This document shows, one piece after another, positions 10,837 through 21,260 of a stretch of 64,000 nt of DNA. Position 1 is the first letter of the stretch. Each line of letters begins with the position of its first letter. The DNA comes from Glebionis coronaria (lineage: Eukaryota; Streptophyta; Magnoliopsida; Asterales; Asteraceae). Under the pieces are notes generated by a model. It was not told the origin of the DNA. It ran no database searches and was given only the letters and a program-made list of their open reading frames with translations. The stretch spans positions 806,001 to 870,000 of the forward strand of contig JANFOE010000191.1 of the NCBI GenBank assembly GCA_025667525.1, read 5' to 3'. A program made the translations under genes and the position numbers.

Positions 10837-12378
10837 GTCCCCAAGAAGAACTAATTTGTTTTTCTTTTTGCAGGTAATAAAGCAGACCAAGAATGACAAA
10901 GCTTACTGAGATAGTGGATGTTCAAGGAGCATGACTGGTCATAACGCATATTTGTCAAACTTTGTTCCCCTGCATGATAATGAAGGTGTCTTATTTGGAG
11001 ATGGACCTGGGACAATCATTAGGAAAGGGACCATAGTGACTAATGGAATGACATCTGATAATGTCTATTTGGTGAAAGAACTGAAATACAACCTCTTTAG
11101 TGTGTCTCAGATGACTGACAACAAGAACTTTGTTCTTTTCATTAATACTGAGTGTCTGGTGTTGGGAAAGGAGTTTGTTTTACCACCAAACACTCCTATT
11201 GTACTAAGAACACCAAGGCAGAAGAACATGTACACCATTGACTTAAAGGACATTTATCTTTAATACAATGAGAACTGTTGTATTGCCAAAGCCTCAGCAG
11301 ATGAATGCAAGAAATAGCATAGAAGACTTTGTCATTTAAACTTCAAAAATATGAAGAAATTGGTTAAGTTCAATCTTGTTCATGGTTTGCCTTCTAAGAC
11401 CTTCAATAATGATCATACATGTGTTGCCTGTTTGAAAGGAAAGCAACATAGAGCTTCTTGCAAATCAAAGATTGCTCTCTCCATTACCAAGCCATTGGAG
11501 TTACTTCACATGGATCTTTTTGCTCCTACATTTGTGGCAAGCATGAAAAAGAAGTGGTACTACCTAGTGGTCACTGATGACTACTCAAGGTTCACATGGA
11601 CTTTCTTTCTGTTTGAAAAGAAGGATACAACAGGAGTACTCAAAGACTTCATCCCTCAGATTGAGCTTCAAAAGAGTGTAAAGGTGGTGACTATTAGGTC
11701 TGACAGTGGTGGAGAGTTTAGGAACAAAGAGCTGGATACGTTTTGCACCAGCAAAGGGATCAAGAGGGAATACAACATAGAGAGGAGAAACAGAACACTC
11801 ATTGAAGCTGCAAGGACCATGCTATCTGATTCCAAGCTTCCAGTTATCTTTTGGGCTAAAGCTGTAGCCACTACTTGCTATGTTCAAAACAAGGCCTTGG
11901 TGGTAAAGGCTCACAACAAGACCCCTTATCAGCTATTCAATGGAAGACCTCCTTTTATTTACTTTTTCTGACCTTTTGGGTGTCATGTAGTAATACTCAA
12001 CACTCTTGATCATTTGGGAAAGTTCAATGAAAAGGGGGATGATGGATACTTTGTTGGTTACTCACTGACAAGTAAGGGATATAGGGTCTTCAACAAGAAG
12101 ACAAGCAAGGTAACAGAGAACTTACATGTGGATTTTCTTAAAGACAAGTCTGAGGATATACAAACAGTTCCTAAATGGTTCTTTGATATTGAAGTGCTTT
12201 CTATGTCTATGAATTATGTGCCTGTTTTTTTGGAAAATACTAACATTTTAGGTACAAAAGAACCAACTACTGTGGAGAGTTCACCATTAAGGTACATGAA
12301 TGTACCTTCATTGTTCCCTGCTGATGAGGCTGCCAAAGGAATTGATGAAGAAGAAGACCTCTCTCAAAAGGATGGATA
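10837..12378 (+). pseudogene. Copia copy 2 protease and integrase, broken
   Basis: The aspartic protease active site DSG is encoded at 10910, directly after an in-frame TGA (10907-10909). YLVKELKYNLFSVSQM follows at about 11060. The GAG-pre-integrase zinc region runs about 11315-11460 (HRRL, then CVACLKGKQHR), with a TAG at 11315-11317 where Trp is usual. The integrase core has HMDLF (about 11509), VTDDYSRFTW and IRSDSGGEF (about 11695), and ends near RTLIEAARTML with the catalytic Glu. A TGA at 11969-11971 breaks the C-terminal part, which resumes as LGKFNEKGDDGYFVGYS. Integrase before RT is diagnostic of Copia. Confidence 0.88.
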
Positions 12379-12381
12379 GCC

Positions 12382-14443
12382 AGTCTCTTCCCCTGCTAAG
12401 CCAAATCATGAAAGAAGTGGAATGCCTGAAAGCAGTGGAATCATGGATTCCCCTGCTGGACCAAATGTTTCCCCTACCTTGAAGAACCAGTTGTGAATGT
12501 TGTTAGTGATGCAGAAAGAGAATCCCCACTCATTTCTACATCTTCACCAATCACTTTATCAAGTAGTGGAAGCAGAATCATTAGGCATGGAGTTCCAAGC
12601 TATTCAGAGCTGCACACAGCTCACCAACATCCATCTCTCAACCATGCAATATCCTTTTGGAACTCCTTTGAAGAATTCTTTCCCAATCAAGATAGTCCTA
12701 TAGAACCTGATTTGGGAAATGATGAAACTGAAGTCATCATGAATATGCAGCCTACCTACAAGATCAATAAAGATCACCCCCAATCTCAAATCATTGGTGA
12801 TCTTAATACTCCCAGACAAACAAGGTATCAAGCAAAGGAACATAGCTTCATTGACAACATCATAATGGTATTCAATCATGAGAATATGCAATGTTGCCTA
12901 TTTACTACCTTTTTGTCACATGAAGAGCCAAAGAAGATCTTTCAAGCTTTAAATGATCCAAGATGGGAAGAAGCTATGCAAGAAGAGTTATTGCAGTTTG
13001 ATATTCAAGAGGCTTGGATTTTGGTTGATTGTCCAAAAATGGGACCCATTGGGACCAAATGGGTGCTCAGAAACAAGAAGGATGAGAGGGGCATAGTGGT
13101 CAGAAACAAAGCCAGGCTAGTAGCACAAGGATACACTCAAGAGGAAGGTATTGATTATGATGAAGTCTTTGCCCAGTTGCCAGAATTGAAGCCATCAGAC
13201 TGTTTCTGGCATATGCTTCTTTCATGGACTTTATTGTGTACCAGATAGATGTTAAGAGTGCCTTTTTATATGGCACCATTGATGAGGAGGTGTATGTAAT
13301 GTAGCCTCCAGGTTTTGAGAATCCAAAACATCCAGACAAGGTCTACCAGGTAAAGAAGGCAATGTATGGGCTTCATCAAGCTCCTAGGGCCTGGTATGGG
13401 ACTTTATCCAAGTATCTCTTGGATAATGGCTTCAACAGGGGAAAGATTGACCAGACCCTGTTTATCAAGAAACAAAAAGGTGACTTTCTTTTAGTTCAAG
13501 TATATGTAGATGATATCATTTTTGGATCCAAAAACTCCATGCTTAGCAAGGAGTTTGCCAAACTGATTCAAGAAAAATTCCAATTGAGTGCAATGGGAGA
13601 GCTCGACTTTTTCTTGGGGCTACAAGTTCAGCAGAGGAAAGATGGGATTTTTATTTCCCAAGACAAATATGCTGCTGGGATTGTGAAAAAGTTTGGAATG
13701 TGTGAAGGAAAGAAAGTCTCCACTCCTATGGACAAAGATCATCCTTGGGGAAAAGAAGGCCCAGAGAAACCTATTGCTTTCAGAACCTATAGATTCATGA
13801 TTGGATCTCTCATGTACCTTACAGCCTCAAGACTTGATATCATGTTTGTTGTGTTTGTGTGTGCAAGATACCAAGTGACACCAATAGAGTGCCATCTGTT
13901 TGCTGTGAAGAGAATCTTTAGATATCTCAAGTGTCACCCTACTTTAGGACTTTGGTATCCAAAAGAGTCACCCTTTGAGCTGGTAGCCTATTCAGATAGT
14001 GACTATGGAGGTGAAAACAATGATAGGAAGTCCACAACAGGTGGATGTCAATTTTTGGGGAGCAGGCTCATATCTTGGTAGTGTAAAAAGCAAACTATTC
14101 TGGCAACTTCCACTACTGAAGCTGAATATGTGGCTGTTGCTGCATGCTGTGGACAAGTTCTTTGGATTCAGAATCAGTTGTTGATTATGGGTACAATTTT
14201 CTTAAAACCAAGATATTTATTGACAATAACAACACCATTTGCATAATTAAGAATCATGTTTTTCACACCAAAACTAAACATATTGAAATCATACATCATT
14301 TTATTATAGATTGTTTTGAAAAAGGGTTGATTGTCCCTGAGACAATTGTTACGGAACTTAATGTTGCTGATATTTTGACAAAACCTTTTGATATAGGGAG
14401 ATTCCAGTACTTGGTTGCAAGTATTGGGATAGTCAAACCCTGA
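12382..14443 (+). pseudogene. Copia copy 2 reverse transcriptase and RNase H, broken
   Basis: A variable linker precedes RT. RT shows KWVLRNKKDERG and ARLVAQGYTQEEGIDYDEVF (about 13050-13170), then a 1-base frameshift at about 13171-13176, a TAG at 13302-13304, AMYGLHQAPRAWY (about 13362) and the catalytic YVDDIIFGS (about 13505). RNase H shows YSDSDYGG, a TAG at 14079-14081, TTEAEYVAVAACCGQ, a further 1-base frameshift near 14180, and the Copia C-terminus TKHIEIIHHFI ... VADILTKPF. It is typical in length and order for a Copia RT-RNase H, but inactive. Confidence 0.9.
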
Positions 14444-15551
14444 ACAGATGTCTGTAGCTTTGTCAGTATATTAAAGATTGTATTAGTGCTTGTTGTTGTA
14501 AAATTGCAAGTCACTTTTTCCATAATTTCCATGCCACTGCTTTTGAACAGAGTTTCCCCTGGTTGGGTTAATTCCCCTACTAGGGTACTTTACCCTACTT
14601 AGGGTTTGTTCTTTCTATGTGGTTACATGTGGTTTTTAGACTAACAATGCAGAGTTCAATATGGAGTATGGTACACCCTATGACAGATCTGGTATGTACT
14701 CTATGTTTCAGGGGAGGTTAGGTCACACCTTTAGGATTCAGGGTATCCTTAGGATACTCATGTATGATTCTAGATCATATCTACTGGTGAATAATGGCTT
14801 GGGATAATGACAACTTGTTGTAAAGCCTGTTGGAGTTCTGAGACCTTGATGCACTGTAATATGTACTCAAAACTCTTGATTGAGCAGCTTGCTGCAAAAA
14901 ATGGGGTATTTTGAATACATGTTGTCAAGACTACTTGACCATAAGAACAAAATGGTAGGGTTGGAGTCCTGGGTATGCTTATTTTAATGAGTTAGCCTGG
15001 TGCATGGTTACTTATGTGTTAGATTTTTTTTGTTTAGGACTTTGCTGAATGGAGGACTCTTGAGATTTTGTGTATCTACCTTGCTTATGCAAGTCTGTGC
15101 ATTTGGACAGAGCTATTTAGCATTGACCTAATCAAGTTAGTCTAATACCCTTAGGAAATTTTCCCCTGCTTTTGATTTTCATTACCCTGCTAGTATAACT
15201 TTCCCCTACTTTGCAAAACATTCCTCTGTTTGATCGTTGACCGACAATACCGTTACCCTGCTTATAGCCGTTGGGCCTGCTTGCTAACTTTTTGGTTAGG
15301 GAATATTTTATAATTTCAAAAGATATTTAAGGCGCATTCTTCGCTGATTGGTAACCTTTTTATTATTATTTCAAATAAATTACTTTCTTAGCAAGATTTA
15401 TTTCTGATCTTTTTGCAAATTGATAATTTGGTCCAATCACAGTCCTTTAATTCGCCTATATAAACTCAATTCCCTTAACCAGCAGGCCTAACTCATTCAG
15501 TCGATCATATCCCACTACTTTTTGCAAATTATAAACCTATAAATTCTTCAA
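14444..15551 (+). other. Spacer between pol and accessory ORF, rich in CCCCTGCT words
   Basis: Non-coding, 1.1 kb. It contains about eight CCCCTGCT/CCCCTACT words (clusters near 14553-14590 and 15162-15260). A TATA-like CTATATAAAC near 15458 lies about 95 bases before the accessory ORF ATG and could be a promoter for it; this is inference. Confidence 0.55.
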
Positions 15552-18500
15552 ATGTTTTCAATGCCTCTCAAAATCTCTCCTAACCATAACCAAATTGCTA
15601 TTTTATCTAGAGAGACTGCTGAATTCACTGATGATGTTTCTTACCTAAAATCTAGTTATTTCAGGTTAGCTCTTGTGATCAGTCTAAGGATTTACACCTC
15701 ACACATCCAACAGTTTTGGTCTAATGCTACGACTGAAATAGTGGATGAAGAGGTTACAATTAAAAGCCTGGTTGATGGCCACCCCAAGGTGATTACACTT
15801 GCCTCCATTCGGGACAAGTTAGTCTTGAATGATGAGGGAGGGGTGGTTACAATGCGTGAGGCTGAAATTTTTGAGGGTCTCACAAACATGGGGTACAACA
15901 TTTTTGCTAATCAAAAATGTAAATTTGCTAAAGGTCAGTTTGCACCCCATTGGAAGTATTTGATTCATACTATTTTGCAATGCTTGTCATCAAAAACTAC
16001 TGCTTTTAATGAATTTGGGAGTCAAGTTGCTTCTGCTCTAATTTGTTTGGCAACAGGGTGAAAATATTGTTTTTCTCAAATGATTTTTGAAGGTATGGTC
16101 AAAAATGTTAAAAGGAATTCAAAATTTGTATGTATCCAAGGTTTATAGAACATGTGTTGGGTATGAGTCAACATGGTCAAATTCGACATAAACATCATTT
16201 CACAGCTAACGCACACACTACCAAATTATTCACAACTCTTGCAGCAGTCGCCCCACAATTTTCTAGCAGGGCAGTTCCCATCACTCAAACCATGATGAAC
16301 CAGATTAGAAGAGAAGTTGCTTCACAACCAAGAGCAGCCCAAACCACTCTTACTGATCCCCTTGCTTCATCTGTTGATGCCCCTGCTAGTCAACTACCCC
16401 CTGCCAACCCACAACAAGAAAGAAGGACAAAAATCATGTTTGCTAGGTCTCTCTTGTTTAGTGATCCTTCACAAAGAGCAGAGAGGAGAGTCTCCAAGGG
16501 TTTGGAGCAAAATGGGGATTTGGCTGCCACTACTGTCTCATCCCCAAGGGGTGAGCAGGATAGTGACACTATAAGTAAGTCCACTTCCTCACTCAGTGAT
16601 ACCCAAAGAGGAGAGCAATCTCCTTCTAGGGTTGAGAGCAGACTGAAACCATTATCCTTATTGGAATTGACGACTATGTGTATGAGCTTGAAAAAGCGAA
16701 ATACACAACTGGTACAAACTGTCAAAAAGCAAGGTCTGGTCATTAATAGCTTGGAGACAAGACTTGCTACACTTGAGGGGAGGATAAGACCAAAGCTGAC
16801 CATTTCCACAGATGAGGATGCTTCCAAAGGGGAGGAAGTACCTCAAACAGATGAGTCTACTCAGTGGTATGTCTTTCTAAGTGACCAGGAACTTGGTAAA
16901 GAAAAGATAGTTAGTGAGGAGAAATGGAGTGACAAGGGGAGTGCAACAAAGGATGTAGCCCAGACATTGTTAAATTTGGGTCCTCAAGAAGAAGCCCCTG
17001 CTACAAAAAAACTTTCCCCTGCTAGCAATGACCCCCCTATTGTAAGTAATCCCCCTGCTACTACTCTTACATCATCAAAAGCAGCTTTCTCTCAAACCTT
17101 TGTTAGGAAAAGGAGACAACCAACTCAAAAAGGGATAAAGATTGGAGAGACTGCTTCCAAAGCCAAACCATCAGTAGATCCAAAAGACAAAGGTAAGGGG
17201 AAGATGATTGAATAGCCCAAGAGGAAGTACAAGCACAAAACACGTGAACAACTAAGGGCTCAGTCCGAACATGATGAACTTGTAGCTCTAAGGATGGACG
17301 ACGAAGAGCTACACATGCAAGAGGAGAGAATGCAAAAGAGAAGAAAAGATGCACAACTGGATCTCTTAGAACAGAAAGAGGTACATATGCAGCCAAGGGA
17401 AATGCTTAAGCAGATTGAGATCATGCATAGAGAGCTGGATGATAGGGTACCTAATGTTGAAGAATTCTTGGAACAATGAAAGCAAGAACTTGTTAATGCT
17501 TCTTTGGAGGAAAGGTATGAATTGACTCTTTTGATCTTTAATTTTCAAAAGGAATACTTGTAGAAAAGAGCAATGCAGCTTCAGAAGGAAAAGTATCTGA
17601 GGTTCGAAAAGGGGGGCTGGAGCACTACAAAGTCATACTGAAGAGAAAAAAGAGGTACACTAAGGCTCATTTCTAGAAAATGACCTTTGAAGAAATTGAA
17701 TAGGCAGCCATTCCAGTGATGAGGGCCACAAGTGTTGAGAACTTTATTGGTATAGGTACTCCTGAAAAAGTTGAGTAAATTAAGAGGCAAGAAGAAATGG
17801 CAAAGAAAGCCATGGAGGCTAGAAAGAGAAAGGCAGAAGGAGAAGCAGGCGAATCTTCTAAAGCAGTAGAAACTACACAGGCAGGTGCATCATCCCAAGC
17901 AGGTGGATCTTCCTTAGCAGGTGAAAGATCTACTCTTAACTCACAAAGAGCAGCCAAGAGAATGAAGAGAATGGAGAAGATTGGAACAGTCACTAAGGAA
18001 AGTCAGCATCCTTCCAATGAAGAAACGGATCAACATTTAATCATGGAGGAAAATGATAAAATTGCACCAAGTGAGTTCGGGAAGAAGTATACTATTATGG
18101 AGTATGTAGTGCATGAGTATAAAGGTATGTCCTGGTGGAAACTTACTAGGGCTGACAACACGGCACACACATTCCAAAGACTAGATCTTTTATTTCAAAT
18201 ACTGGATAGAGAAGAACTAGATGATCCATGGAAGATTCTAAAAGGGGCATTTGCTACAAATCCTCCTACTATGGATGGTGTTGAGAAGGACTGGGTGATT
18301 TGGGATAGCATACACAGGATGTATGAGCATGAGTTGAATGACCCTCTTTTTGATGCATAGAATGGAGTAAAGATGTTGTATTGGAAGCTGTTCATAAATT
18401 TTAGGGTCTATGAGCTGGCCATGGAAGGTGTAAGTGTTTATCTGCTCAATAATCATTATTATCCTTTCTCCCAAGAGACCTTGAAGAAGATGGCACATAC

Positions 18501-18585
18501 TCACTTGATTGTAGATGCTAAGGAGCCTGTTGCTTATGATCTGGTTAGGTTTATTCACAGTCAACTTTGGCCAAGAAGTTTGTAA
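15552..18585 (+). pseudogene. Copia copy 2 accessory ORF downstream of pol, broken
   Basis: ATG at 15552; about 1,000 codons if the frame were whole. Segment 1 (15552-16061) is a compact domain with IYTSHIQQFW and WKYLIHTILQCLSSKTTAFN, ending at a TGA. The frame shifts before 16130 (MYPRFIEHVLG). Then comes a Ser/Pro/Gln-rich region and a probable coiled coil (about 16650-16790, LKKRNTQLVQTVKKQ). A TAG at 17213-17215 and a TGA at 17477-17479 precede a very charged helix-prone region. The C-terminal domain (18030-18585) matches copy 1 and carries a TAG at 18358-18360. I recall similar stretches inside Asteraceae gene models called retrovirus-related. Function unknown; Sirevirus ORFs here are often called envelope-like, but no membrane segment is evident. 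Confidence 0.82.
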
Positions 18586-18595
18586 GAATCCTCAT

Positions 18596-21260
18596 TGATA
18601 TGAGTAAAATCTCATATCAATAAGTCAACAAATCACGCTAAAACACATAGCAAATACCTAACTTTTATACAATAAAGTAGTATTATGTGGTATGTTTTGT
18701 GTTTGTGCTTGTTTAGGTAACAAGGATATAAATTTGGAGCAAACAAGTGAAATCAATCTAAATGATGAAGAAAATACAAGAGAAGGATAAAAAATGACAA
18801 GCCTTGAGAAGACAAAGGACCTATCTTGACAACAATCAAAAGATGAAGGACTAAAGTGCAATTTTGGAAAAGTCAAGATCAAAGTCAAAACGGGTCAACA
18901 TTCAAGTCAAAGAGTCAAAGGATGCTTTATGAACAAGTTTGAAGTTTAAAGGATCAAAATTGCCAAAGAAATGAAGCTTAGGGTCTGCTTTCTATTATGT
19001 CTAAACTACAAGGGCTAAAAGTGACAAAAATTAGCCAAGTTTGGGGTTTAATCCGTGTAAAGAGGAAATAAACCAATGAGGTGCGAGTAAAACTATCACA
19101 AAGATTGCCACATGTGCCCACTAGCGCCGACTTTTCATTTATTACATAATGCAAACAGTAAAACGCACTTAACTCATTTCAACCAATAATATCATGCCAT
19201 GCAATGTTTATTATATCCAAAAATGGATAGTGATCCCCAACAACTTAATTGGATTGAAAGTGATTCAATCAAAAATTCCCAAATGTGTTCTTAAGCTGGA
19301 ATTTTCAATTGAAAGATTGAAGACACGTGGAGCTTAGTGATTGGCTACAACACGTCATCATCCCCAACAGACTCTCATTCTCACTCTATAAATAGGACTA
19401 GGCTAGCTCATTTGTAATGTGTAGCTTGTAGGTGTGAAAACACACACTTCATACTTTTCTCTCATTTCCAGTTCTTCAATTTAGTTAGTAACTACTCTTA
19501 GGTGTTTGACAACCACCTAAGAGTCAGTTAGTTAGTTAGTAACAGATTTGTAACCAATTTCCCACCATTAATGAAATTCAACATTCAGCTTCACTCAATT
19601 CTCATTCTCCTACCTTCATTACTATATTCCTGTTGATACTGTGTTGTTCTATTGATCATCCATGATCAATGGAAGTTATTTGATGCTTTGAAGACTTGTA
19701 GCTGTTTAGAATTACTTTGAAGATCATTTTCAGTCCGTTTAAATCATTTGTAGCAGGGTAGTTGATCATAGCAGATTATGATGATGATGATGTTGATTGG
19801 TGGGTGATACTTGGTGGGTTAGTTGTACTTAGAAGGATCGGCGCCTCTCTACTCCTTCAGTGGTGGCAACAAGCTAAAAAGTTCTCAATTTCTTGTTTAA
19901 ATTCCCTTAAACAGTCAATGCATGCTCAATACCTAGAATAATCTTTATCTGTTGAACTGATTGTGTGAATAGCTTACTTGTAACTTGATTGTGTTGGTTT
20001 GATAGTGTAATTGTAGTCTTACAGCTTTACAATCAGATTTACTTGGTCAAATTTAGTATTTTCATTAGTAATTGTTCATTAGAACTCATTTTATGGTTTA
20101 ACTTGTTAACTAGCTTGATTTTGACTCTAAAACATTCAAATTCTTCATTTGAGCAAGTTTGAATAAGTGACTTAATCTGTCTTAACCTTGTACTCAAAAA
20201 GCTTTTGAAAAAGTTTCTGTTCAGTTTTTGAAGTGGTGTTTGGATCAAGTGATTTTTGGTGATTCAGTTAATAAAACTTGTTGTTTAGTGTTCATTCACA
20301 CTAATTCAGTTAGTCTGAGTGTATTGGTCAAGTTTTGTGGTCAAATTTGCTTTCAAAAAGGCAATTGGCCTTGAAAGACTTTGGGTCAAGCTTTTTGAAA
20401 GTTCATTAGTGAAAACTTTCTTACTTTGATTCCTTTTCATTTCTTTGTTACTTGATACTTTTGGCTGAAACCTGTTTTTAATTGTAGCTTAACATCCATA
20501 CTTTTAGTGCGTATAAGGAAATTATATAGTTTAAGCTTTTGAGTAAGATTTCAGCTTTTTAATAAGCCCTAGACCAAACTTCAGTTTCTGTGATAAGTTG
20601 CTCACTATTTCATATATCTCTCAATCTACTTCACAAATCAGTCTATTTTCTTTCACAAAACCATTTGCAAACATGTCATGAGTGATTTCTGAAATTTTCA
20701 GCTTATTGAGATTTTTGGTCAACTTTGGTCAAATAAGCAGTTTTTGGCTTATTGAAGATTCCAGCTTATTTTGTTAACCATTTTCAAATCTAAAAGACAT
20801 TCCAAGCTTTGTGAGACTTGATTAATCAGATTTGATAAGAAAATCATTTTGTGGATGACTAGATTTCAAATGGGCTTATTGTTGGCTTATTGAAATAAGC
20901 TAAGTAGAGATTTAACAGCTTTTAAGCAAAATCCTTTTACCAGCCTAGCTTATTTTCAAGTTTAAGTAGTTTAGAATAAACCAGAATCATTTTAGTGAAG
21001 GAATAATCTTAAACGAGCTTATTGTTAAGTGTGTGCCCGTTTTTGTGAAATTTCCCTTTTAATTGCATTTTGGTCCTTGGTTTTTATAAAACATTGTAAT
21101 CAGCTTTTAATTTCCAACTTTTTAGGTTTTGCAAAAGTCAGTCCTTATATTTCCATTTGCTACAATTTTAGTTAGACAGTTTTCAAGTTTGTTAAGTTGG
21201 TTTGACTAGTTTGTTAAAATTTTCATTTTTGGTCCCTATAGTTTTTGATTTAACACTTTT
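18596..21260 (+). repeat. Athila-type LTR X, copy A
   Basis: It starts TGATATGAG, which with CTCATATCA forms a 9-bp hairpin at the terminus. It is homologous to copy B (57127-57213 plus 60987-63751), which directly follows an Athila internal region and PPT; that is why I call X an LTR. TATAAATA at 19387. It interrupts Copia copy 2, with left flank CTCAT. Relative to copy B it lacks about 145 bases near 19230 and 41 bases at its right end. The right border at 21260 is where a 3-kb Gypsy LTR begins, so the true end of X is not seen. Confidence 0.7.
19387..19394 (+). promoter_or_regulatory. TATA box of LTR X (copy A)
   Basis: TATAAATA in CTCTATAAATAGGACT, identical in copy B at 61838. Confidence 0.65.

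Larger units (their letters stand above)
7531..18595 (+). mobile_element. Copia (Sirevirus-like) element, copy 2, cut before its 3' LTR
   Basis: Order seen: 5' LTR, initiator-Met PBS, gag with two zinc knuckles, protease, integrase, RT, RNase H (integrase before RT, the Copia order), a 1.1-kb spacer, and the accessory ORF. Copy 1 continues from the accessory ORF into a PPT and LTR. Copy 2 instead changes ten bases after the stop codon into an unrelated LTR (X, 18596). No second LTR of this family lies to the right, so the remainder is presumably beyond base 64000 or lost. Several stops and frameshifts make it inactive. Confidence 0.9.

Noticed and set aside
19840..19870. CGGCGCC and GTGGTGGCAAC in LTR X as a PBS marking the end of the LTR
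   Set aside because: The match to an Athila PBS is poor and copy B has a changed sequence there (CAGCGCC, GTGGTGTCATC).
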